DNA from: DAIDKA01 sp035503515
GTDB taxonomy: Bacteria; Pseudomonadota; Gammaproteobacteria; Steroidobacterales; Steroidobacteraceae
DNA: 64,000 nucleotides
Direction of reading: 5' to 3'
NCBI GenBank assembly: GCA_035503515.1
Contig: DATJTJ010000064.1
Span: 19,257-83,256 of the forward strand
The notes beneath the pieces were generated by a model, which saw only the letters and a list, made by a program, of their open reading frames with translations, did not search any database and had not been told where the DNA came from. Positions 32,796 to 41,683 of this stretch are shown in pieces; position 1 is the stretch's first letter; each line of letters starts with the position of its first letter. The translations under genes were made by a program, and so were the position numbers.

Positions 32796-35561
32796 ATGAC
32801 AGACGCAGCAGCTGGTCCGCAGGGACCCGAATCCACCACGCGGCGCAGCCGCCGACTGGCCTTCTGGACTATCGCCGGACTGGCGGTCGGGACGGGCAGC
32901 GCCTATGCCCAGACCGCCCCTGCCCCTGCGGCTGCCCCGGCCTCGGGCGACACCCTCCAGGAAGTCGTCGTCACGGCCGAGCGCCGCTCCGAGAACGTGC
33001 AGTCGGTGCCCATTGCCATCACGGCCTTCACCGCCGACACCCTGCAGCAGCGCAATCTCACCAACGTGAACGTGCTCGGCGATCTGACGCCGAGCGTGAA
33101 CCTGGATGCCGGCGCGCCGTTCTCCGGCGACCGATCGGTGCTGTCTGCCTCCATCCGCGGCGTCGGACAGGACGACTTCGCCTTCAACCTCAACCCCGCC
33201 GTCGGCGTCTATCTGGACGGCATCTATCTGGCGCGCACCATCGGCGCCAACCAGGACCTGCTGGACGTGGACCGCGTCGAAATTCTCAAGGGTCCGCAGG
33301 GCACCCTGTTCGGCGCCAACACTGAGGGCGGTGCGATCAGCATCATCACGCACACTCCGGGGAACGAGGAGAAATTCACGGCGCAGGCCACGACCGGCAG
33401 CCTGAACCGCCGCGACTTCGGATTCACGGCCGATATCCCCATCATCAAGGACACCCTGCTCTCCTCCATCACCGTGTCCACCCAGAACCGGGACGGCTAC
33501 CAGAAGGTCATCCCCTACCCGAGCAACACTGCTCAGGGCTCGGAGCCGTTCGTGGTCGATCCCCAGGACGCGTACCCGAAGGCGGGCTACCAGACCGGCA
33601 GTGCATACGGCGGCTATGACGTCCAGACCGTTCGCGGCAAGCTGCTATGGCTGCCTTCGGACAAGGACTCCGTGACGCTGGCCGCGGACGTGAACCGCCA
33701 GGCTCAGGAGGCGTTGCCCTACACCATCCTGGAGACCTATCAGGGCAATCTGACGACCTCGACATTCTCGACCCTGTACAACACCTGCATCAGCAGCAAC
33801 GCGGCGACCATCAACGCCAACATCCAGGCGGCCTCGGCGGTCGCCCCGGGCGTGTACGGGTTCCCCATTGGCTCGGCCGGCAACGCCGGCCTGGCCGGCT
33901 TGTGCTCGTCCCTGCGGGCCCATGTTCCCGGGGTCTCCACCGGCGGCGCCGCGCTGCTGGGCGCCGGCTACGTGGGGGGTCCGGCGGGGCCGTTCAACTA
34001 CGCCACGTACCTGACCAATCCCACCGCATACCTGGGATCCCAGCAGCCGCGGCTGTACGACTATCCGGGCGCCAACCAGACCGGCAACATCGATACGACT
34101 TACGCCAATGGGCCGGATTTTGCGGACAACAACTATTTCGGGTTCTCCGTCACCGAGCAGCACCAGTTCAACGACGATCTGTCGTTCAAGTCGATCAGCG
34201 GCTACCGGCAGATCACCTGGTCGATCGGCACGGACCTGGACGGCACGCCGGAAACCCTGCAGGAGGTCAGTGACCACCAGCACCAGTGGCAGGTCTCCCA
34301 GGAATTCCAACTGAACGGCAAGTCATTGAACGATGCCCTGAACTGGGTCACCGGCCTCTACTATTTCGAGGAAGCCGGCTTCGTGCACGACTACGTGCCC
34401 TTCGAATCATTGCTGTATGTGGATGACATCCAGAATGATGCGAACAACAAGCAGGCAGCTGCCTTCGTGCACGCCGACTACAAGCTCAACGATCAGCTCA
34501 GCTTCACCGCCGGCGGCCGCTACACGCGCGTGGTGGAAGAGTTCATCGGCGGCCAGGCCGACCTGAACTGCTTCCCGTACGGCTCGGCACTGTGCGGTGT
34601 GCTGCTGCCGTCACCCTATGCCTTCCAGTATGGTGGCGGCATCGTGGACCGCTACTTCCCGCCCGGCGACAACCGGCAGACGTGGAACGTGTTCGATCCG
34701 ACCCTCGCTGCCCAGTACCACTTCAGCGACGATTCCATGGTGTATCTGAGCTGGGGCAAGGGCTTCAAGGCTGGCGGCTGGACCACGCGCCTGTCCGCGA
34801 ACGACACCGCCGAGGCCGCGCAGTTCTCGCCCGAGTACACCAAGACCTGGGAACTGGGTGAGAAGTCCGAATGGTTCAATCACCATCTGAAGGCCAATGC
34901 CGCCCTGTTCTACACGGACTACGATGGCATCCAGCTCGACATCCAGCAGGGCATCTCGCCGGTGTACGCGAACGCCGGCAACGCCAAGATCAGGGGCGCG
35001 GAACTGGAGCTGCAGTCGGTCATCGGTGGCGGACTGTCGCTGAACGTCTCCGGCTCCTACATCGACGCGTACTACACCTACATCAATCCCAACGCCAACA
35101 TTCCGCAGGAAATCCTCCCCGGAATCGGCCTCAACGAGTGCCCCTCGCATGCCATCAATCCGGCAACGGGCGGCCCGGTGTGCGACATCATCGGTGGCAA
35201 TGGGCTGGATGCACGGCTGCCGAAGACACCGAAGTACAAGCTGAGCTTCTATCCGGAGTACACCTACGTGCTGGGCAACCAGGCTTCGCTGCGGTTCATC
35301 GTCGACTTCACCTACACCGCGGAGATGTTCAACGATTCGCTGAACACCCCCGAACTGCGTGATCCGGCGACGCGCATGCTCGATGCGTCGGTACACTACA
35401 TTTCGCCGAGCGGGAACTACGACCTGGCCCTGGGTGGTACCAACATCAGCAATGACCGCTTCATCACCACTGGTTCGCCGAACATCGGGGCCGGCGAACT
35501 CGGCGGCACCTACAACGAGCCGGCTGAGTGGTACCTGCAGCTGACGGCTCACTTCAAATGA
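32796..35561 (+). CDS. TonB-dependent outer-membrane receptor
   Basis: A 921-residue receptor. A signal peptide ends near residue 38 ('SAYA-Q'), followed by the TonB-box-like 'DTLQEVVVTAERRSE' and a plug domain ('VPIAITAF', 'RVEILKGPQGTLFGANTEGG'). A long beta-barrel ends 'WYLQLTAHFK'. The ending is Lys rather than the usual terminal Phe, with the aromatic residue one place earlier. The wording is that of receptors that sphingomonads and related bacteria use for non-iron substrates. Beside the aryl-ketone operon it may import a lignin fragment, as DdvT does in SYK-6 (recalled). The ATG at 32796 is chosen for its ribosome site and leader. Confidence 0.92.
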   Translation: MTDAAAGPQGPESTTRRSRRLAFWTIAGLAVGTGSAYAQTAPAPAAAPASGDTLQEVVVTAERRSENVQSVPIAITAFTADTLQQRNLTNVNVLGDLTPSVNLDAGAPFSGDRSVLSASIRGVGQDDFAFNLNPAVGVYLDGIYLARTIGANQDLLDVDRVEILKGPQGTLFGANTEGGAISIITHTPGNEEKFTAQATTGSLNRRDFGFTADIPIIKDTLLSSITVSTQNRDGYQKVIPYPSNTAQGSEPFVVDPQDAYPKAGYQTGSAYGGYDVQTVRGKLLWLPSDKDSVTLAADVNRQAQEALPYTILETYQGNLTTSTFSTLYNTCISSNAATINANIQAASAVAPGVYGFPIGSAGNAGLAGLCSSLRAHVPGVSTGGAALLGAGYVGGPAGPFNYATYLTNPTAYLGSQQPRLYDYPGANQTGNIDTTYANGPDFADNNYFGFSVTEQHQFNDDLSFKSISGYRQITWSIGTDLDGTPETLQEVSDHQHQWQVSQEFQLNGKSLNDALNWVTGLYYFEEAGFVHDYVPFESLLYVDDIQNDANNKQAAAFVHADYKLNDQLSFTAGGRYTRVVEEFIGGQADLNCFPYGSALCGVLLPSPYAFQYGGGIVDRYFPPGDNRQTWNVFDPTLAAQYHFSDDSMVYLSWGKGFKAGGWTTRLSANDTAEAAQFSPEYTKTWELGEKSEWFNHHLKANAALFYTDYDGIQLDIQQGISPVYANAGNAKIRGAELELQSVIGGGLSLNVSGSYIDAYYTYINPNANIPQEILPGIGLNECPSHAINPATGGPVCDIIGGNGLDARLPKTPKYKLSFYPEYTYVLGNQASLRFIVDFTYTAEMFNDSLNTPELRDPATRMLDASVHYISPSGNYDLALGGTNISNDRFITTGSPNIGAGELGGTYNEPAEWYLQLTAHFK

Positions 35562-35585
35562 ACGAGTAGCTCTCGATGGCCTCGG

Positions 35586-35615
35586 AAAAGGCCGCTGCGA
35601 ACCAGCGGCCTTTTT
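35586..35615. terminator. Rho-independent terminator, probably bidirectional
   Basis: AAAAGGCCGCTG, a five-base loop, then CAGCGGCC and TTTTT. The eight-base GC stem is extended by A-T pairs on both sides, so it can end the receptor transcript and also the converging flavoprotein transcript. It begins 24 bases past the receptor stop. Confidence 0.85.
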
Positions 35616-35623
35616 CCTGGGCG

Positions 35624-37168
35624 TCAACCGCGGGTCATGCGCGGATCCGGCGCAGGTTTTATGTTGGCGTTGAGCCGGAACAGGTTGGTCGGATCGTACT
35701 GGTTCTTCACGCGCACCAGACGGGGATAGTTCTCCCCATAGGTGGCGCGCAGCCGTGACTCCAGCACCTCGGAATCGCCGTTGATGTAGTACCCCCGGGT
35801 AAGGGGCTCGAGACCACTCCACACTTCCCGGTACGCCTTCTGGATGGCCTCGGGCTGCAGCCGCCCTTGCCAGGAATCACCCAGCAGCAAGCCGAAGGAA
35901 GCCGCACGGTTCCAGTAGGCCGTCGCTTCCGGGCGCACTCTGGCGACCGCACCGCCGAACTGGCCGAGGCTCGCGAAGCATTCCATGGTGGCTGGAACCG
36001 TGGCAAAACGCCGCGCCAACTCGTCGAACAACGCGTCCGTCGGCTCACCGTACACATAGCCGTGCCGCTCGTAGCTGGCGGGAGCCTGCGGGACCGCGAG
36101 CGGCGCATTGGTGGGAACGCCCTGCGCCGCAAGGTAGCTTTCCGCGCTCATCCGCTCGCGCAGCGTCTTGCCGAGCTTGCGCAGGGGCGCAAGCAGCCGC
36201 TCGCCCTGTTTCGGATCGCCCGAATAGAACCCCGACCAGGTCACCTGGCGTCCGCGTTCGTCGTTGGAGAGTTCGGCGCCCAGGGTCATTTCGTCGGGCA
36301 TGCCCGCGGCAAGGTCCCGCACCGCCCGCAGCACTTCCTGCGTGCGCTCATACGGATACGAGCCATTCGCCGCCAGCACCGGGTGCGCGAGCGGATGCAG
36401 CCGGTACTCGAAGGCGGTGACGACGCCAAAGTTGCCGCCGCCACCGCGAATGGCCCAGAACAGGTCCGGGTTGTCCTGCGCGCTCAGGTGCCGCAGCTTC
36501 CCATCCGCGGTCACGATCTGGGCGGACACCACGTTGTCGATCGCCAGGCCGAAGGTGCGCATCAGCCGCCCGATACCGCCTCCCAGCGTGAGTCCGGCGA
36601 TACCCGTGTCCGTTGCGGTTCCCAACGTCGTGGCCAGCCCGACGGCCTGGCTCTTGCGGTCGATGTCACCCAGCAGCACGCCGCCCTGCGCCCGGACGCG
36701 GCTGCCGGGCACGTCGATCTGCACCTGCCGCATCGGCGACAGGTCGATCATCATTCCGCCATCGCAGGCCGTCGCCTTTTCGATCTGGCAATGGCCTCCG
36801 GCCTTGACGGCGGTCAGCAACTCATGTGAACGGGCGAACTGCACGGCCTTGACGACATCGTCCGCGTCGGCGGCCAGCACGATCAGTCCCGGGCGGCGGT
36901 CGAATGCCGAGTCCCAGTAGCGGCGCGCCTCGTCATATCCCGCGTCGCGGGGCAGCAGCAGCCTGCCCTTGAGGCCGGCGCGCAGGTCCCTGAGGTCCGC
37001 GGCACTGAGCGTCAGCGGTTTGCCCGCGCCACTGATGGCCGGCAGGCTGGCCGGGATGGCCCGCGGGGATGCGGGCTGGGCCCACAGGCCACGGCCGGGA
37101 ACCCACAGGCCGCCGGCGGCGGCGAGCGTGGACTGGACGAATCTACGTCTGCCGACCTTCGCTACCAT
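35624..37168 (-). CDS. Tat-exported FAD-binding oxidoreductase, berberine-bridge-enzyme type
   Basis: A 514-residue flavoprotein with a twin-arginine leader ('VGRRRFVQSTLAAAGG', then 'GLWAQ'). The PCMH-type FAD domain shows 'AGGH' with His126, the expected covalent FAD histidine. The region that carries a second (cysteinyl) FAD link in BBE enzymes reads 'DTGIAGLTLGGGIG' and has no Cys, so a single covalent bond is expected. A C-terminal BBE motif 'YDPTNLFRLNANI' follows. The family oxidises sugars, alcohols or phenolic benzylic positions. It overlaps the exported SDR upstream by 7 bases, so the two are coupled and may work in the periplasm together. Confidence 0.85.
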   Translation of the reverse strand: MVAKVGRRRFVQSTLAAAGGLWVPGRGLWAQPASPRAIPASLPAISGAGKPLTLSAADLRDLRAGLKGRLLLPRDAGYDEARRYWDSAFDRRPGLIVLAADADDVVKAVQFARSHELLTAVKAGGHCQIEKATACDGGMMIDLSPMRQVQIDVPGSRVRAQGGVLLGDIDRKSQAVGLATTLGTATDTGIAGLTLGGGIGRLMRTFGLAIDNVVSAQIVTADGKLRHLSAQDNPDLFWAIRGGGGNFGVVTAFEYRLHPLAHPVLAANGSYPYERTQEVLRAVRDLAAGMPDEMTLGAELSNDERGRQVTWSGFYSGDPKQGERLLAPLRKLGKTLRERMSAESYLAAQGVPTNAPLAVPQAPASYERHGYVYGEPTDALFDELARRFATVPATMECFASLGQFGGAVARVRPEATAYWNRAASFGLLLGDSWQGRLQPEAIQKAYREVWSGLEPLTRGYYINGDSEVLESRLRATYGENYPRLVRVKNQYDPTNLFRLNANIKPAPDPRMTRG

Positions 37169-37986
37169 GGGTGATCCTTGCCGTCATTGTCCATGAACCG
37201 GCCGCTGTCCTTCAGGGTCAGCCCGTCGATGGTCCTGATCATCTTGCCGATGGCCTCGGCGGGCGGCACGAAGCCGGGAAGTTTGTCATTGCCGAAGCTT
37301 TCCACCTGGACTCCGCCCGGATGGAACATGACGACGATGATACCGTCGTTCCTGAACTGGGCGCTCAACAGGCGCATCGCGCTGTTCAGGGCGGCCTTGC
37401 TGATGCGGTACCAGTAGTGATCGGGCACCGGGGAGCCGTTGGGCATGAACGGCGGCACCGAGACCGAGCCGGCGGCCGAGCTGATGGCGATGATCTTCTT
37501 CTGCTGACTCGCCTTCACGTTGCCGATGAAGGTCTGGGCGATCATCAGCGGGCCGGCCACGTTGGTATGGATGAAGTCATCGAGCAGCTTGAAGTCCAGG
37601 GTGCCGAACATCTGGTTGGTATTGCCGCCCGGCTTGTCGATGGGATCGGTGCGCACCAGCCCCGCGTTGTTCAGCAGGATGTCGATCGGGACGCCCTTGA
37701 GCTTTGCACCGAGCGCGGCAATCTGGTCGCGGTCCGTCACGTCCATCCGTTCGATGCGCACCTTCGGATAGCGGGCGGCGAGCTTCGCCAGCTCCTCCGG
37801 CGTCGTGGTGCGACGATGGGTGGCGATCACCGTCCAGCCGCGGGCCGCGTACTCCTTCGCGAACTCGAGGCCGATGCCCTGGTTGGCGCCCGTGATCAGC
37901 ACGGTGTAGGCGCTGGCGCGCTGCGGCAGCACCGCGATCAGCAGTCCGACGGTGGCGAGAACCATGATCTGTCTCAAGATGCGCAT
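37162..37986 (-). CDS. Exported SDR-family oxidoreductase
   Basis: A 274-residue SDR with a strong Sec-type leader (hydrophobic run about 8-20, ending 'RASA-Y'). TGANQGIG is at 32-39, NNAG follows the third helix, and YRISK is the active site. It is a paralogue of the gene at 23534, both belonging to the carbonyl-reductase-like branch ('GIGLEFAKEYAARGW'). An intact Rossmann fold behind a leader predicts periplasmic location, where cofactor supply is a puzzle. It sits between the BBE-type flavoprotein and an NTF2-like gene in one minus-strand operon. Confidence 0.75.
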   Translation of the reverse strand: MRILRQIMVLATVGLLIAVLPQRASAYTVLITGANQGIGLEFAKEYAARGWTVIATHRRTTTPEELAKLAARYPKVRIERMDVTDRDQIAALGAKLKGVPIDILLNNAGLVRTDPIDKPGGNTNQMFGTLDFKLLDDFIHTNVAGPLMIAQTFIGNVKASQQKKIIAISSAAGSVSVPPFMPNGSPVPDHYWYRISKAALNSAMRLLSAQFRNDGIIVVMFHPGGVQVESFGNDKLPGFVPPAEAIGKMIRTIDGLTLKDSGRFMDNDGKDHPW

Positions 37987-37988
37987 GA

Positions 37989-38456
37989 CTAGAATCCCAA
38001 ATCGCTGAGTGAAGGATGATCATCCGGTCGGCGTCCCGCCGGCCAGAAGTATTTACGGTCGCCGCCGGCGATCGGCGCATCGTTGATGCTGGCGAGGCGC
38101 ACGCGCATCAGACCGTGCGGGTCGAACTCCCAGTTTTCATTGCCGTAACTGCGGAACCACTGACCGGTATCGTCGTGCCATTCGTAGGCGAACCTCACGG
38201 CAATGCGGTTGTCGGCATACGTCCAGAGCTGCTTGATGAGCCGGTAGTCCAGTTCGCGGTCCCACTTGCGCCGCAGGAACTCCTCGATGGCCTGCCTGCC
38301 CTGCAGGAACTCGGCCCGATTGCGCCAGCGGCTGTCGATCGTGTACGCCTGTGCGACGCCGACCGGGTCGCGGCTATTCCAGGCGTCCTCCGCCATGCGC
38401 ACTTTGTGCGTGGCGGATTCGCGCGTGAAGGGCGGCAGCGGGGGGCGGTCCATCAT
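37989..38456 (-). CDS. NTF2-like protein, DUF1348 type
   Basis: A 155-residue protein of the DUF1348/nuclear-transport-factor-2-like family: 'AEDAWNSRDPVGVAQAYT', 'RWRNRAEFLQGRQAIEEFL', 'YADNRIAVRFAYEWHD' and 'GNENWEFDPHGLMRVR' are family hallmarks. The fold is a cone-shaped dimer; no reaction is established. Its stop lies two bases before the exported SDR and its start overlaps the YkgJ-like gene by 4 bases, so it belongs to the same operon. Confidence 0.85.
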   Translation of the reverse strand: MMDRPPLPPFTRESATHKVRMAEDAWNSRDPVGVAQAYTIDSRWRNRAEFLQGRQAIEEFLRRKWDRELDYRLIKQLWTYADNRIAVRFAYEWHDDTGQWFRSYGNENWEFDPHGLMRVRLASINDAPIAGGDRKYFWPAGRRPDDHPSLSDLGF

Positions 38457-39088
38457 TTGTGCTCCTTGAGCAGCGCGCGTCCGGCACGCCAGCGGGCGAT
38501 CAGTGCCGGATCGGCCAGCAGGGCGGCAACCGCAGTATGCAACTCCAGCGTGGCATTGTTCAGTCCTTCATGACGTACGGCCGCACTGACGCCCGCCTCC
38601 AGGGCCAGAGCCACCGCCTGCAGCCCCTGCAGGGCCACGGTGCCGGAGGGGACCGACGGGTCGCGGAATGACTGCTCGCAGCGCTCCTTGCTGGTGGAAT
38701 GGTAGGCCGCGCAGGCACTGGGGCGCACTTCGTAGGCGGCGCATTCGCCGTCCACCAGAAACGCACAGGCCCGCGGCCCCGCCGACGGCGTGGCGCCGTA
38801 CTGCTGCAGCGCGCCGCGCACCCGTGCCGCCACTGCTGCCGGCATCCGCGCCTGCAGATACCGGAACAGGGCGATGGCCTCGTGCGGCAGGACGTTCACG
38901 CGCAGATGACAGCAGAAACTGCAGCCGGCGCGGCAGGCCAGGCGGGCGCCGCTGCCTTGCAGGTGGGTCGCGGCCTGGTCCAGCAGGGCGTTGATCCTGC
39001 CGGCCAGCGCGGCGCAGGCGTCGACGTCGGTGCCCTGCCCCAGGGTGCTGCGCACGGCCTGCGCCGCGAAGAGTTCTACGGAGCTCAC
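38453..39088 (-). CDS. YkgJ-family cysteine-cluster protein
   Basis: A 211-residue protein with the zinc- or Fe-S-binding cysteine cluster of the YkgJ/UPF0153 family: 'CRAGCSFCCHLRV' near residue 70, then 'CAFLVDGECAAYEVRPSACA'. The start is GTG at 39088, seven bases after AGGAGG; a longer frame on this strand overlaps the divergent SDR and was rejected. Function is not established; some homologues modify or chaperone metal-containing oxygenases. It heads the operon YkgJ, NTF2-like, SDR, BBE flavoprotein. Confidence 0.8.
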   Translation of the reverse strand: MSSVELFAAQAVRSTLGQGTDVDACAALAGRINALLDQAATHLQGSGARLACRAGCSFCCHLRVNVLPHEAIALFRYLQARMPAAVAARVRGALQQYGATPSAGPRACAFLVDGECAAYEVRPSACAAYHSTSKERCEQSFRDPSVPSGTVALQGLQAVALALEAGVSAAVRHEGLNNATLELHTAVAALLADPALIARWRAGRALLKEHK

Positions 39089-39128
39089 GTAAAGGCCTCC
39101 TGGCAGGCGCGCATCATACAATGCCGGC

Positions 39129-40571
39129 ATGAACACACCTGCCCCGCCCCCCGCGGCACTGTCCGACGACGCCGTGCGCGCCTGCATCGATGTCCTGCGC
39201 GCCATCGAGGCCGACCGTTCCGTCCTGACCCAGCTCGCACCCGAGCGGCGGCGCGAGCTGCTGATCCTGGCCGGCCTGGTCGCCAAGCCGGAACGTCACG
39301 ACCTGGTGAAAATGGCCAAGGCGTTCCGCCGCGCCGATCGTGCCGCGGCCCGGGAGCGTGACCGCGAGCTCCTACAGCGCACGGGGCTGCGCCTGCAGCG
39401 GCGGGCGGCCCGCTTCACGCCGCTATGGCTGCCCGAACCGCAGTCCGCAGCCGGTTGCGAATCCGGGCCGGCGCTGGACCAGGCACTGAACTGCTATGTC
39501 TGCAAGCAACCGTTCCGGCAGCCGCATCGCTTCTACGACTCACTGTGCCGCGAATGCGGGGAGTACAACTACGTCAAGCGCAGCCAGAGCGCGGATCTCA
39601 CGGGCCACTGTGCCCTGGTCACCGGCGCGCGGGTCAAGATCGGATTCCAGGCCGCCCTCAAGCTGTTGCGGGCCGGCGCGCGCGTCATCGTGACGACCCG
39701 CTTCCCGGTCGATGCCGCCGAGCGCTACGCGGCAGAAGCGGACTACGCCCGGTTCAGCAGCCGGCTGCAGATCCACGGCCTGGACCTGCGGCACTCCCCG
39801 AGCGTCGAGCAATTCTCGCGTCACCTGCTGCAGGCGTTGCCGCGCCTGGACTACATCCTGAACAACGCCTGTCAGACCGTGCGCCGTCCCGCCGCATTCT
39901 TCGCGCATCTTCTCGAGAAGGAGGCGGCGCCGCTCGCATCCCTGCCCGCCGTACTGCAGGGGCCACTGCTGGCCCAGGGCATCAGGCCCGGCGTGCCGAT
40001 GCGGGCGAGCGGGCTGCTGCACGACGACGAGCAGCTGTTCCCCACCCACCGTTACGATGAAGACCAGCAGCAGGTCGACCTGCGGACCGTCAACAGCTGG
40101 CGTCTGCGGCTACATGAAGTGGATACCCCGGAGCTGCTGGAAGTGCACCTGGTCAATGCCATCGCACCGTACATCCTCAACGCCCGCCTCAAGCCTCTGA
40201 TGCTGGCTACCCCGGGGGCACACAAGCACATCGTCAACGTCAGCGCCATGGAAGGTCAGTTCTACCGCACCACCAAGACCGAGCGGCATCCCCACACCAA
40301 CATGGCCAAGGCCGCATTGAACATGATGACGCGCACCAGTGCCCCGGATTACTTCCGGGATGGGATCCACATGAATGCCGTGGACACCGGCTGGGTGACC
40401 GATGAGGATCCCGCCGTTCACGCGGCCCGCAAGGCCGAACTCGGATTCGCGCCGCCCCTCGACATCATCGACGGGGCCGCACGGATCGTGGATCCGATTT
40501 TTGAGGGTCACCGGACCGGTACCCACGTGTGGGGTCAGTTCCTCAAGGACTACAGGCCGGCGCCCTGGTAA
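39129..40571 (+). CDS. Zinc-ribbon-fused atypical SDR
   Basis: A 480-residue protein in three parts: an Arg-rich helical N-terminus (1 to about 105), a four-Cys ribbon CYVC...CREC (Cys122, 125, 140, 143), and an SDR Rossmann domain from about 158. The dinucleotide motif is TGARVKIG (165-172) and 'LNNACQT' replaces NNAG. The active-site tyrosine position reads Thr390 in 'HTNMAK', keeping Lys394 but not Tyr. A long insertion (about 250-335) separates the Rossmann halves. It may be a non-canonical reductase or a cofactor-sensing protein. It is monocistronic and converges on the VOC gene with 11 bases between the stops. Confidence 0.75.
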   Translation: MNTPAPPPAALSDDAVRACIDVLRAIEADRSVLTQLAPERRRELLILAGLVAKPERHDLVKMAKAFRRADRAAARERDRELLQRTGLRLQRRAARFTPLWLPEPQSAAGCESGPALDQALNCYVCKQPFRQPHRFYDSLCRECGEYNYVKRSQSADLTGHCALVTGARVKIGFQAALKLLRAGARVIVTTRFPVDAAERYAAEADYARFSSRLQIHGLDLRHSPSVEQFSRHLLQALPRLDYILNNACQTVRRPAAFFAHLLEKEAAPLASLPAVLQGPLLAQGIRPGVPMRASGLLHDDEQLFPTHRYDEDQQQVDLRTVNSWRLRLHEVDTPELLEVHLVNAIAPYILNARLKPLMLATPGAHKHIVNVSAMEGQFYRTTKTERHPHTNMAKAALNMMTRTSAPDYFRDGIHMNAVDTGWVTDEDPAVHAARKAELGFAPPLDIIDGAARIVDPIFEGHRTGTHVWGQFLKDYRPAPW

Positions 40572-40582
40572 TGCGGGAGCCG

Positions 40583-41662
40583 CTACTGCCTGCGCGGCTC
40601 GTCGAACAGTTCCAGGAACACCCCGGTATCGGGGTCCCGGACCATCACTTCGCGGGTTCCGCTGCGCATGGTCACGATGCCGGGCCTGGACACCAGGGTC
40701 GCTCCGGCGGCCAGCACCTGCGGCAGCGCCGTATCCAGGTTCTGCACCTGAAAGCCGATGTAACCGACGCCGATGTCGGTGATCCGCGCCGGCCGCACCG
40801 CCGTCTTGCGGTTCTGGAAATCGACCAGTTCCAGGTTCATCCGCAGATTGGGAGCGATCTCCTGCGGGAATGACACATTGAAGAACCGCAGCACGTTGCC
40901 GTGGCCGCCGACTGCGGAATCGTAGAAGTCGCCCTTGAGCCAGGGGGAGTCAGTCTGGGGCCACCGTCCGCCCAGGGTGCCGCTGTAGAAAGCCTTGCAC
41001 TTGTCCGCATCGAGGATCACCACCCCCAGGTGACTGACCCCCGGCAACCATGCCGGCTGCGCCGGCCGGCCGTTCTGGGCCGGCGTTGCCGGACGCTGGT
41101 TGATGAGTTCGATGTCGAGCCCGTCCGGATCGGTGATGTACGCCAGCATCCCCTTGGTCTGGCCCGGCGGTGCAATCAGCTTGCCGCCCCAGGAGCGCGC
41201 ATGCAGCAGGCCCGCGGCCTGCAGGTTCGCCCACACCTGGTCCGCATCGGCCACGATCAGCCCGAAATGTGTGACTCCCGGGTCCCAGGCGGTGTGCTGG
41301 CTCAGATCGTTGCGCTTGATGCCCTTCACCTCCCGCAGGTACACCACGAAGTGCTGCCCCGAATCAGGGTTGACGACGTACATCTTCGCCAGGCGGGTGC
41401 TGATGCCCTTGACCCCGTACAGGCCCTGCAGGACCGGATCGGTGCGCCAGGCCGGATTGGCCGCGGGATCCTGCATGAAGCCGAGCATCTTGTAGAAGGC
41501 GACTGAACGGTCGAGGTCCCTGACCGCCCTGCCGACGAAACCGAGCCGCGCGCCCTGCCAGGTACTCTCAGTACTAGTGTCCTGCGCACCGGCCACCAGG
41601 CTTGACGCGCAGAACATCACGGCGCTCAGCCACGCGGTGGCGAGCGGATTCAATCGCTTCAT
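40583..41662 (-). CDS. Secreted two-domain VOC-superfamily protein (glyoxalase/dioxygenase fold)
   Basis: A 359-residue protein with a Sec leader (hydrophobic run 8-24, 'VAGA-Q'). The first VOC module spans about 35-190 ('FVGRAVRDLDRSVAFYKMLGF', shortened here to DLDRSVAFYKMLGF, through 'YITDPDGLDIELI'). The second spans about 205-355 ('VSHLGVVILDADKCKAFYSG' through 'VRDPDTGVFLELF'). VOC proteins bind a metal and act as lyases, isomerases, extradiol dioxygenases or binding proteins. Export of such a protein is uncommon. The next gene on this strand is the Tat-exported unknown protein upstream. Confidence 0.8.
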   Translation of the reverse strand: MKRLNPLATAWLSAVMFCASSLVAGAQDTSTESTWQGARLGFVGRAVRDLDRSVAFYKMLGFMQDPAANPAWRTDPVLQGLYGVKGISTRLAKMYVVNPDSGQHFVVYLREVKGIKRNDLSQHTAWDPGVTHFGLIVADADQVWANLQAAGLLHARSWGGKLIAPPGQTKGMLAYITDPDGLDIELINQRPATPAQNGRPAQPAWLPGVSHLGVVILDADKCKAFYSGTLGGRWPQTDSPWLKGDFYDSAVGGHGNVLRFFNVSFPQEIAPNLRMNLELVDFQNRKTAVRPARITDIGVGYIGFQVQNLDTALPQVLAAGATLVSRPGIVTMRSGTREVMVRDPDTGVFLELFDEPRRQ

Positions 41663-41683
41663 GTTGAGCCCCCTCGAACGACT

